Shown: in pieces, positions 5,457-11,340 of the stretch
How the letters are laid out: each line of letters opens with the position of its first letter
How positions within the stretch are numbered: position 1 is the stretch's first letter
Assembly: GCA_021782295.1 (NCBI GenBank)
Contig: JAJXVC010000039.1
Coordinates: 1 to 11,340 of the forward strand
Length of the DNA stretch: 11,340 nucleotides
Reading direction: 5' to 3'
Origin: a bacterium
GTDB taxonomy: Bacteria; Eremiobacterota; Eremiobacteria; Baltobacterales; Baltobacteraceae
Made by a program: the position numbers and the translations under genes
Notes under the pieces: generated by a model
Told to the model about the DNA's origin: nothing
The model's input: only the letters and a program-made list of their open reading frames with translations
The model's database searches: none

Positions 5457-8108
5457 ATGAGCCAAGGCGATTCGCAGGGGCTCTATTCCGCGCTTGCGGC
5501 GCTCATCGCCGCAAGCGATCCGCAGGAGCGCGCGAATATTCTCGCGCGCGGCGCTGCGGATATTGCGCACCCGCGATTCTCCTCTGCCTTGCTCTTCGTC
5601 GATGATGCGCTCGTCGTCGCCACCGCGCCGGAGGGAGTTCCCGGGTTTCGGTTACGCGATGGTTCTCACGAGTTGCGGCGCCTTTTTTTGCACGCACTCG
5701 CGCGTTTCGAACTCGGCGGCGTCTGTTTCGTTCCGCGCGATAAACAGCGCGTTCTCGCAGGTGTGAGCCCGTCAACCCACGACTGCGACCTGCTCTTCGT
5801 TCCGCTTATTGCCTCGCAGAAAACGATCGGCGTTCTGGCAGTCGGTCTCGAAGCTCCGCTCGACAAAGGCGTACAGAGGGATCTCGCCGCGTTCTGCGGC
5901 GTAGCGACACATTTGTTGGATACTTCGCGCGCATTGGCCGCCGCGCATCGGCTTTCGCGCGATAGCCAGCTCTTAGCGATGGTGAACGAGCGACTCCATA
6001 AATCGCTCGACCGAAAGGACGTTCTTGGCGGAATCGTCAGCGGGGTGCGTTCTGCGTTTAATGCCGACACGTGTACGATTTTTGAACGATCCGGGAATGC
6101 TCGCATCGTTCCAGTCGCTTCGAGTGCGCCGTTCGTCGACGCTCCGACAACGGCCATCGAGTTAGAGAGCGAATTACGGAAAGTTTTCTCCGGGCTCGCG
6201 GCGCGGCGAGACGACTACGATGCAGGGCACGAATCGGCGAAGGGCGGAGCGCGCAGCGCGATCGGCGTGCCGTTTATCGTCGACGGGAAGATCGAGAATG
6301 CATTAGTACTCGAGTCCGCGCAACCGCACGCGTTTGACGATGCAGATATCAGTGCCTTACGCTCGCTGGCCTTCCACGTCGGGCTGGCGCTCTCAAACGC
6401 GCGCCTATACGAACGCGAGCGAGCGCGGAGAACGCAGGCAGAATCGCTGGAACGCGTCGTGCGCATTCTTCGCGATACGCAGTATGTCGACGAAGTACTT
6501 CTAGTCTTCGTCGTAACGACATCGCACGAACTGCCGATCGATTGTTTTGCCTACGTTCTCGACGGCGATACGCTCGTACGACGCGCCATGCGCTCGCGCG
6601 ATAGCTCGCGCGGTTTTACACCGCACGATCGCGTCGATCGCTCGGGCCTAGAGCCATTCCTGGTCGTCGACGATCCCTCCGATTCGGCACTGCTCCCGCG
6701 CTCCGCGCGAGAGGCGCTCTTCGGCGACGGCTCCGGCGTCGTGGTGCCATTGCGCATCGACGGAAATCTTTGGGGACTCATCGCCATGCGCAGCGTCGAT
6801 GGCGGTTTCACTTGGCCGCAAGACGAACGCGCGATGTTCGTGCGTACCTTGGCATCGCACCTTGAAATTGCGTTGGCTAACGCGCATGCGTACGAACGCG
6901 AACGGCGTCGAGCGCAGGAACGAGAGACGCTTGCGGAAGCCGCGCGAACGATTCTCGGCCAGGTCGATCTGCCGACGCTCGCCGAAGTCATGTCGCGTTT
7001 GGCCGCGTCGCTCGTCGACGCCGAACAAGCATGCGTTTTGCGCTGGATGGGCGATCGGTATGGGGTCGTCGGCTCCTATGGAGGAACCGTAGAGGAACTC
7101 ATCGCACGGACGGGGCTCGCACTCGATATGCGCGTGACGCAAGCGATGGGGATCGGCCCGGAGGAGCGCCGGGTTCAGCGCCTGATCGAAGGCAATGGTT
7201 TCGCCGTTGCGCCGCTCGTGCACGGGGCCGGAGATGGCCCGAACGACGCGATCGATGCTTTTTTACTTGTCGGAACGAACGGCGACATACGCTTCGGCCG
7301 CGATCGGTTACGCCTGCTTCAGGAACTCGGCGCGCTGACGGCTCTTGCGCTTCGCAATCTCGAACTTTACGCTGCATCGACCGATGCAAATCGCGCGCTC
7401 CACGAATCGAATCAGTTCAAAGACGACTTGCTTGCCATGTTGGCGCACGATTTTCGTGGGCCATTGACCGTGATCGAAGGCTATTGCGAACTCCTTATGG
7501 AGAACGCAAACACGAATTCCGAGGAAATCGAAACGATTTACGGCCAGGCAAAACGCCTCGTGCGTCTGGCGGAGGATGCGCTCGCCCTTGCGCATTCACA
7601 GGGTGAGAGTTTCGCCATGGAGCATACGCCGACCGATTTCACAACGTACGTCGCCGAGAATCTTACCGAGATTGCCCCCAACAATCCTCGCGTGGTGTTC
7701 GCTCCCGGTGAGAATGGCATCGTGGTCGAACTCGACCGCTCGCGCTTCCGCCATGTGCTCGACAATCTCATTTCCAACGCGCTAAAATATTCGAGCGAAG
7801 AGATCGTGGTCACGGTCACGAAAAAGGGCGGGCGAGCCGTTCTCGAAGTGACCGATCGCGGCATCGGCATCCCGCCGGGGGATCTAGCGACGGTGTTCTC
7901 GAGATTCGGGCGCGGTAGTAACGCTCGTAATCGCGGAATCGAAGGCTCCGGTATCGGCCTTTACGTTGCAAAAAAAATAGCCGAAGCGCATCGTGGAAGC
8001 ATTCAGGTGCGTTCTAAGGAAAATTCCGGGAGTACCTTCTCGGTCGACCTCCCGCTCTTGTCGACGCACGAGCGAACCATAACATCTGACCTTTCTCGGA
8101 GTATATAG
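5457..8108 (+). CDS. Soluble multi-GAF sensor histidine kinase (orphan)
   Basis: An 883-residue kinase with no membrane helix, so probably cytosolic. The N-terminal 640 residues contain about four GAF-like sensor modules: about 10-160, 175-320, 330-480 and 490-640. The second and third are the clearest, each ending in an 'LALSNARLYERER'-like helix that continues into a charged coiled linker. The HisKA dimerization segment (about 653-715) holds the phosphoacceptor His664 in AHDFRGPLT. The ATPase domain (about 725-868) has the N box with N770 and N774, the G1 box DRGIGIPP (800-807), the F box VFSRFGRG (813-820) and the G2 box GSGIGLYVAKK (830-840), so it should autophosphorylate. There is no receiver domain and no regulator gene in the window. 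Its stimulus could be a small ligand, redox state or light chromophore; no telling residue is seen. The start follows the lipoprotein stop by 12 bases with only a weak ribosome binding site. Confidence 0.93.
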   Translation: MSQGDSQGLYSALAALIAASDPQERANILARGAADIAHPRFSSALLFVDDALVVATAPEGVPGFRLRDGSHELRRLFLHALARFELGGVCFVPRDKQRVLAGVSPSTHDCDLLFVPLIASQKTIGVLAVGLEAPLDKGVQRDLAAFCGVATHLLDTSRALAAAHRLSRDSQLLAMVNERLHKSLDRKDVLGGIVSGVRSAFNADTCTIFERSGNARIVPVASSAPFVDAPTTAIELESELRKVFSGLAARRDDYDAGHESAKGGARSAIGVPFIVDGKIENALVLESAQPHAFDDADISALRSLAFHVGLALSNARLYERERARRTQAESLERVVRILRDTQYVDEVLLVFVVTTSHELPIDCFAYVLDGDTLVRRAMRSRDSSRGFTPHDRVDRSGLEPFLVVDDPSDSALLPRSAREALFGDGSGVVVPLRIDGNLWGLIAMRSVDGGFTWPQDERAMFVRTLASHLEIALANAHAYERERRRAQERETLAEAARTILGQVDLPTLAEVMSRLAASLVDAEQACVLRWMGDRYGVVGSYGGTVEELIARTGLALDMRVTQAMGIGPEERRVQRLIEGNGFAVAPLVHGAGDGPNDAIDAFLLVGTNGDIRFGRDRLRLLQELGALTALALRNLELYAASTDANRALHESNQFKDDLLAMLAHDFRGPLTVIEGYCELLMENANTNSEEIETIYGQAKRLVRLAEDALALAHSQGESFAMEHTPTDFTTYVAENLTEIAPNNPRVVFAPGENGIVVELDRSRFRHVLDNLISNALKYSSEEIVVTVTKKGGRAVLEVTDRGIGIPPGDLATVFSRFGRGSNARNRGIEGSGIGLYVAKKIAEAHRGSIQVRSKENSGSTFSVDLPLLSTHERTITSDLSRSI

Positions 8109-8114
8109 CTCAGC

Positions 8115-10739
8115 ATGGCCTTCCTAAAGACGCTCTTCGACGCAAACGAACGCGACGTCGCCCGACTTCGCAAGACCGCGGTTCAAGTCAACGGCCTTGA
8201 GGCCGAAATTTCGGCGCTCGATGACGAGGCGCTGCGCGGCAAAACTGCGGAGTTCCGCCAACGGCTCGACAGGGGCGAAGATCTCGACCACCTCCTCCCT
8301 GAGGCTTTCGCGGTCACGCGGGAGGCGGGGCGTCGCGTCTTGGGGATGCGCCATTTCGACGTTCAGATCATGGGTGGTCAGGTGCTCTACGAAGGGCGCA
8401 TCGCCGAGATGCGAACCGGCGAGGGAAAGACGTTAGTTGCGACGCTGCCGGTCTACGCGCGCGCGTTGGTCGGGCACGGCGTTCACGTGGTGACGGTGAA
8501 CGACTACCTTGCTCGACGCGATGCCGAGTGGATGGGGCCGCTCTATCGCTCGCTGGGACTCTCCGTCGGTATCGTGCAGCACGGGCTCGAGCCGGTCGAA
8601 CGGCGCGAAGTCTACGGATGCGACATCACCTACGTTACCAATAACGAGGTCGGCTTCGACTATCTTCGCGATAATATGGCGTGGCAGAAGGAAGATCTCG
8701 TTCAGCGCAAGCTCTACTTTGCGCTCATCGACGAAGTCGATTCGATCCTCATCGACGAAGCGCGCACTCCGTTGATCATCAGCGGCCCGTCGCAAGAATC
8801 GACCGATCTCTACGGTAAATTCGCCCAGGTTATTCCGCGACTAAAAAAAGGCGACGACTACACGGTCGACGAGAAGGCGCATGCCGTTCCGGTCACCGAG
8901 GCAGGCGTTGCAAAAGTTGAAAAAATGCTCGGCATTTCCAACTTGTACGATCAGCGAAATATCGAGCTTGCTCACCAACTAAACGCCGGCTTGAAAGCTT
9001 GGAATCTTTTTCACCGCGATCAGCAATATATCATCAAAGATGACGAAATCGTCATCGTCGATGAATTCACCGGACGCCTGATGTACGGACGCCGTTATTC
9101 TGATGGTATCCATCAAGCGATCGAAGCGAAAGAAGGAATTAAAGTTCGCGGTGAAGACCAAACGCTCGCCACGATCACGTTCCAAAATCTTTTCCGGCTC
9201 TACGACCATCTTGCCGGTATGACCGGCACGGCGAAAACCGAAGAGCGCGAGTTCCGCGAGATCTATAGCCTCGACGTCGTGACGATTCCCACGAATATGC
9301 CGATGGTCCGCAGCGACTTTCCGGATATCGTTTTTAAGAGCGAAAAAGCGAAATTCGACGCCGTCGTCAATGAGATCATTGACGAACATGGGAAGGGGCG
9401 TCCCGTTCTCGTCGGCACGCGCTCGATTGAGAAAAGCGAATTGCTCGCCGGAAATCTGCGCCGGAAGGGCGTGGAATGTAACGTCCTCAATGCAAAATAT
9501 CACGAACAAGAAGCCGATATCATTAAAGACGCAGGCAGCTACGCGCAAGTAACGATTGCGACGAATATGGCGGGCCGCGGCACCGATATCAAACTCGGCG
9601 ACGGCGTTGCCGAGATTGGCGGGCTCCACATTATCGGCACCGAGCGCCACGAGTCCCGGCGAATCGATAACCAATTGCGCGGCCGCGCGGGGCGCCAAGG
9701 CGACCCGGGGTCGACGCGTTTTTATCTATCGTTAGAAGACGAAGTGATGCGCCTCTTCGGTGGCGACCGCATGACCTCGATGATGGAGCGCGTTGGGTTT
9801 ACCGACGAGGCCCCGATTGAATCGAAACTTGTCTCGCGTAGCATCGAACACGCCCAAAAGCGCGTTGAAAATCATAATTACGAAATTCGTAAACACGTTC
9901 TCGAATACGACGACGTGATGAACAAGCAGCGTGAGATCATCTATGCCGACAGGCGCGCGATTCTTGAAGGAACGTTCGATTCCCGGTCGTTCATGCTGCA
10001 AACGCTCACTGCGAAGATCACCGAATCGATCGAACAAAACGTGGCGGAGAACGCGCACCCCGGCGACTGGGATCTCCCGGAGGTCCTCAACGAACTCGAG
10101 ATCATCTTCCCGATCAAACAGAGCGTGACGATTGAAGAGCTCAGTCGCCACGACCGCGAGGGAATTCGTCGCCTCCTCGAGCAGCGCGCGGCCGAAGCGT
10201 ACGAAAAGAAAGAGGCCGAGGTCGGCCCCGATATGATGCGGATCGTGGAGCAGCGTTTCTTATTGTTGCCGATCATCGATCGTCAATGGGTCGACCATCT
10301 CTACGTGATGGATCATCTCAAGAACGGCATCGGCCTGCGCGGCTACGGACAGATCGATCCGCGCGTTGAGTACGAAAAAGAGGCGTTCGAGATTTTTGAA
10401 GACCTCAAGAACAATATCGCCGATGAAGCGATCAAAGCGCTCTTCCATGTCCAAATCGAATACGGTGAGGAACAGCCCGGCGCGGCCCCGATATCGCTTC
10501 ATGGAGCGCAAGGCGAGGCCGAGGGTGGGCACCTCTCCGAGCGAGACGTCGAGGCGCTGCTCGGGCCGATGCCCGGAGGCACGCGTCCCGAGCGCGAGTT
10601 ACACACGAATATCGCGAGCGAAGAACCGGCGAAGCCACGCCATCGCGACCAACCCAAGGTCGGTCGCAACGATCTCTGCCCCTGCGGAAGCGGGAAGAAA
10701 TACAAAAAGTGCCACGGTGCACCCGGAGCCGAGAAATAG
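8115..10739 (+). CDS. secA: Preprotein translocase ATPase SecA
   Basis: An 874-residue SecA, the motor that drives unfolded preproteins through SecYEG in the inner membrane. Nucleotide-binding domain 1 has Walker A TGEGKT (101-106), [13 protein letters not shown] (128-140) and the DEAD-like box DEVD (206-209) followed by [13 protein letters not shown]. The preprotein cross-linking region follows (about 230-370). The second ATPase domain includes NMAGRGTD (484-491) and the arginine-finger segment RGRAGRQGD (522-530). The helical scaffold and wing follow, then a charged linker and the zinc motif [13 protein letters not shown], with C855, C857, C866 and H867 as ligands for SecB or lipid contact. 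All parts are present and length is normal for the family. It starts 6 bases after the kinase stop and in the same frame; GGAG at 8098-8101 lies 13 bases before the ATG, longer than usual. It is the last gene of the block. Confidence 0.98.
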   Translation: MAFLKTLFDANERDVARLRKTAVQVNGLEAEISALDDEALRGKTAEFRQRLDRGEDLDHLLPEAFAVTREAGRRVLGMRHFDVQIMGGQVLYEGRIAEMRTGEGKTLVATLPVYARALVGHGVHVVTVNDYLARRDAEWMGPLYRSLGLSVGIVQHGLEPVERREVYGCDITYVTNNEVGFDYLRDNMAWQKEDLVQRKLYFALIDEVDSILIDEARTPLIISGPSQESTDLYGKFAQVIPRLKKGDDYTVDEKAHAVPVTEAGVAKVEKMLGISNLYDQRNIELAHQLNAGLKAWNLFHRDQQYIIKDDEIVIVDEFTGRLMYGRRYSDGIHQAIEAKEGIKVRGEDQTLATITFQNLFRLYDHLAGMTGTAKTEEREFREIYSLDVVTIPTNMPMVRSDFPDIVFKSEKAKFDAVVNEIIDEHGKGRPVLVGTRSIEKSELLAGNLRRKGVECNVLNAKYHEQEADIIKDAGSYAQVTIATNMAGRGTDIKLGDGVAEIGGLHIIGTERHESRRIDNQLRGRAGRQGDPGSTRFYLSLEDEVMRLFGGDRMTSMMERVGFTDEAPIESKLVSRSIEHAQKRVENHNYEIRKHVLEYDDVMNKQREIIYADRRAILEGTFDSRSFMLQTLTAKITESIEQNVAENAHPGDWDLPEVLNELEIIFPIKQSVTIEELSRHDREGIRRLLEQRAAEAYEKKEAEVGPDMMRIVEQRFLLLPIIDRQWVDHLYVMDHLKNGIGLRGYGQIDPRVEYEKEAFEIFEDLKNNIADEAIKALFHVQIEYGEEQPGAAPISLHGAQGEAEGGHLSERDVEALLGPMPGGTRPERELHTNIASEEPAKPRHRDQPKVGRNDLCPCGSGKKYKKCHGAPGAEK

Positions 10740-10766
10740 GGGACGGATCTGACTCGTTCCGCTGCT

Positions 10767-10798
10767 GGGCAATCGAAATAGCCCCGCGTGCAAACGCG
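10767..10798 (+). terminator. Possible weak terminator hairpins after secA
   Basis: Two short adjacent stems lie 28 bases past the secA stop: GGGC/GCCC (10767-10770 with 10781-10784, 10-base loop) and CGCGT/ACGCG (10785-10789 with 10794-10798, loop GCAA). No run of T follows, so this is not a classical intrinsic terminator and the call is tentative. Confidence 0.25.
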
Positions 10799-10952
10799 CG
10801 CCTCGGACCGGTTGGCATATCCCTAGCGTTGTGCGTTTCGTTCGTGTCTCTAAGCGCCTGACCTATAACGATTTCGAACTCGCGTTTTCCTCTCGTTTCG
10901 ATTATGGGTCGCAAATCGTTGTCCCATAAAGCCTTTCGTTGCATTTGCGTTC

Positions 10953-10980
10953 TTGCGTGTTGCGGTAGCTTGCCTATAAC
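10953..10980 (+). promoter_or_regulatory. Weak sigma-70-like promoter candidate
   Basis: TTGCGT (10953-10958) and TATAAC (10975-10980) are separated by 16 bases. The -10 word matches TATAAT at five of six places; the -35 word matches TTGACA only at TTG. The hairpin at 10990-11018 would lie at the start of the transcript. No gene follows on this strand, so it would drive a small RNA or nothing. Confidence 0.22.
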
Positions 10981-10989
10981 ATTGCGTTT

Positions 10990-11018
10990 GCGTTTTGCTG
11001 CCGCAGATGCAAAAATGC
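10990..11018. repeat. Imperfect hairpin in the intergenic region
   Basis: GCGTTTTGC (10990-10998) can pair with GCAAAAATGC (11009-11018) with one bulged A and one G-U pair. The intervening bases also allow a short CTG/CAG pairing. It has no trailing T run on the plus strand. Confidence 0.35.
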
Positions 11019-11067
11019 GTCTTCCACGCGAACTCCATCCGATAGCCCTTTTCTTCCTATAGTCGTA

Positions 11068-11111
11068 CGCAACACTTGCTGACTTGCATCGATGTGTAAG
11101 AAGTGTTTGCG
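11068..11111. repeat. Long imperfect hairpin, arm one of an overlapping pair
   Basis: CGCAACACTT (11068-11077) pairs with AAGTGTTTGCG (11101-11111) with one bulged T. An inner stem, CTTGCA (11083-11088) with TGTAAG (11095-11100), closes on a six-base loop. The two stems stack on the 3' side, leaving a five-base bulge on the 5' side. In total about 16 pairs, including one G-U. Confidence 0.5.
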
Positions 11112-11161
11112 GCGCGCCGAGCTATCGACGGCAGCGCTCGTGTTCAACATTGACTTCTTAC
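11096..11161. repeat. Perfect 9-base inverted repeat enclosing a GC-rich hairpin
   Basis: GTAAGAAGT (11096-11104) is perfectly inverted as ACTTCTTAC (11153-11161). Between them GCGCGCCG (11112-11119) pairs with CGGCAGCGC (11129-11137) with one bulged A and a nine-base loop. The left arm is shared with the hairpin at 11068-11111, so the two folds exclude each other. The right arm may lie inside the end of the insertion sequence. Confidence 0.5.
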
Positions 11162-11340
11162 CCCTGTGGGCTAGGTCCCGTCATGCGGCCAGTGATTTCT
11201 GTGGAGCGGGCGCATTTTCGTAGCGCGATAGAAACTCCTCGGGCGTCATCCCGTGGAGCGCGCTGTGCGGGTGGCCGGTGTTGTACGATCGGCGCCAGTC
11301 TTCGGCCGCCATACATGCCTCGAAGATCGTCCGAAATCGG
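11141..11340 (-). mobile_element. Insertion sequence of IS3 type, 3' end only, boundary approximate
   Basis: The transposase tail at 11181-11340 marks the end of an insertion sequence that continues beyond the right edge. IS3 elements normally begin TG and end CA a few tens of bases past the transposase stop. Read on the plus strand, candidate ends are the TG at 11141 (TGTTCAACATTGACTTC) or the one at 11151 (TGACTTCTTACCCC). The other end and the target duplication are out of view, so the exact boundary cannot be set. Confidence 0.5.
11181..11340 (-). CDS. IS3-type transposase, C-terminal 52 residues (5' part outside window)
   Basis: The minus strand carries an open frame that enters from the right edge and stops at 11183-11181 (TGA). 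The 52 visible residues include DWRRSYNTGHPHSALHGMTP followed by EEF, which matches the end of the DDE integrase core of IS3-family OrfB proteins (general pattern 'YN..RPHSAL...TP.EF'). This family cuts and joins the ends of its element with an RNase H-like fold. The catalytic D, D and E lie upstream except that the last acidic residue of the triad is expected further N-terminal, so activity cannot be judged. The C-terminus ENAPAPQKSLAA is an ordinary variable tail. The frame is clean across the visible part. A related IS481-type integrase is possible but the motif fits IS3 better. The gene converges on secA. Confidence 0.85.
   Translation of the reverse strand, partial: RFRTIFEACMAAEDWRRSYNTGHPHSALHGMTPEEFLSRYENAPAPQKSLAA

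Larger units (their letters stand above)
10740..11180. other. Non-coding region between secA and the insertion sequence
   Basis: About 440 bases with no believable gene on either strand. The plus strand is rich in T and in TTCGT and TTGCGT words, unlike the coding DNA on its left. It contains weak hairpins just after secA, two copies of CCTATAAC 111 bases apart, and two overlapping inverted repeats near 11068-11161. No tRNA, rRNA or known riboswitch pattern was recognised. A small RNA or the ancestral start of a downstream gene, displaced by the insertion sequence, are both possible. Confidence 0.7.

Noticed and set aside
8106..8114. Kinase-SecA fusion by stop codon readthrough
   Set aside because: The two genes share a frame across a TAG and two codons, but secA has its own ATG, the normal SecA N-terminus ([15 protein letters not shown]) and nothing suggests readthrough.
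10432..10944. Minus-strand 170-residue frame across the secA end
   Set aside because: Most of it is antisense to secA, its composition is Arg-rich as expected of a shadow frame, and no family motif appears.
10850..11038. Minus-strand 62-residue frame in the intergenic region
   Set aside because: Its residue make-up is irregular, it has no good ribosome binding site and no recognisable motif, and the same DNA shows hairpins and repeats typical of non-coding sequence.
10860..11165. Integron attC-like recombination site
   Set aside because: Hairpins are present, but the required GTTRRRY and RYYYAAC end motifs in the proper arrangement were not found.

Overview
The window is a tightly packed bacterial gene block of high GC content. 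Eight genes lie on the plus strand (1-10739), followed by about 440 bases of non-coding DNA and then the tail of a minus-strand transposase that runs off the right edge. The lineage cannot be read with certainty. An LCP cell-wall enzyme, a NodB deacetylase, a lipoprotein with a Pro/Thr-rich segment of the 'PTPSPTP' type and GC-rich, weakly Shine-Dalgarno-led genes would fit a soil-type candidate phylum such as Eremiobacterota (WPS-2) or a related group. That placement is an inference from gene style, not a demonstrated assignment.

Layout: (1) yajQ, lacking only its first few codons; (2) rimO, the ribosomal protein S12 methylthiotransferase; (3) an LCP (LytR-CpsA-Psr) glycopolymer ligase with a LytR_C tail, overlapping rimO by 8 bases; (4) a membrane-anchored NodB-type polysaccharide deacetylase; (5) a 73-residue single-pass membrane protein of unknown function; (6) a lipoprotein predicted to be a six-bladed NHL-like beta-propeller with a Pro/Thr-rich loop expansion; (7) a large soluble histidine kinase with about four GAF-like modules and no partner regulator in view; (8) full-length secA with its C-terminal zinc motif. 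Gaps between genes are 12 bases or less, or are overlaps, so the set is probably co-transcribed at least in part. No internal promoter stands out.

Functional reading: genes 3-6 look like an envelope module (polymer attachment, deacetylation, a small membrane protein, a surface lipoprotein), and SecA exports proteins of that kind. YajQ and RimO are conserved housekeeping genes. The kinase may sense an intracellular ligand, but its target is not visible.

The 10740-11180 region shows no coding signal. It holds weak terminator-like hairpins, a repeated CCTATAAC word, and two overlapping inverted repeats that cannot both fold at once. At 11181-11340 the minus strand encodes the C-terminal 52 residues of an IS3-type DDE transposase, so an insertion sequence continues beyond the window. 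I found no CRISPR array, tRNA, rRNA or clearly novel multi-gene system. The less ordinary points are the loop expansion in the lipoprotein, the GAF-rich orphan kinase, the cysteine pair in the LCP active-site motif and the structured region next to the insertion sequence.
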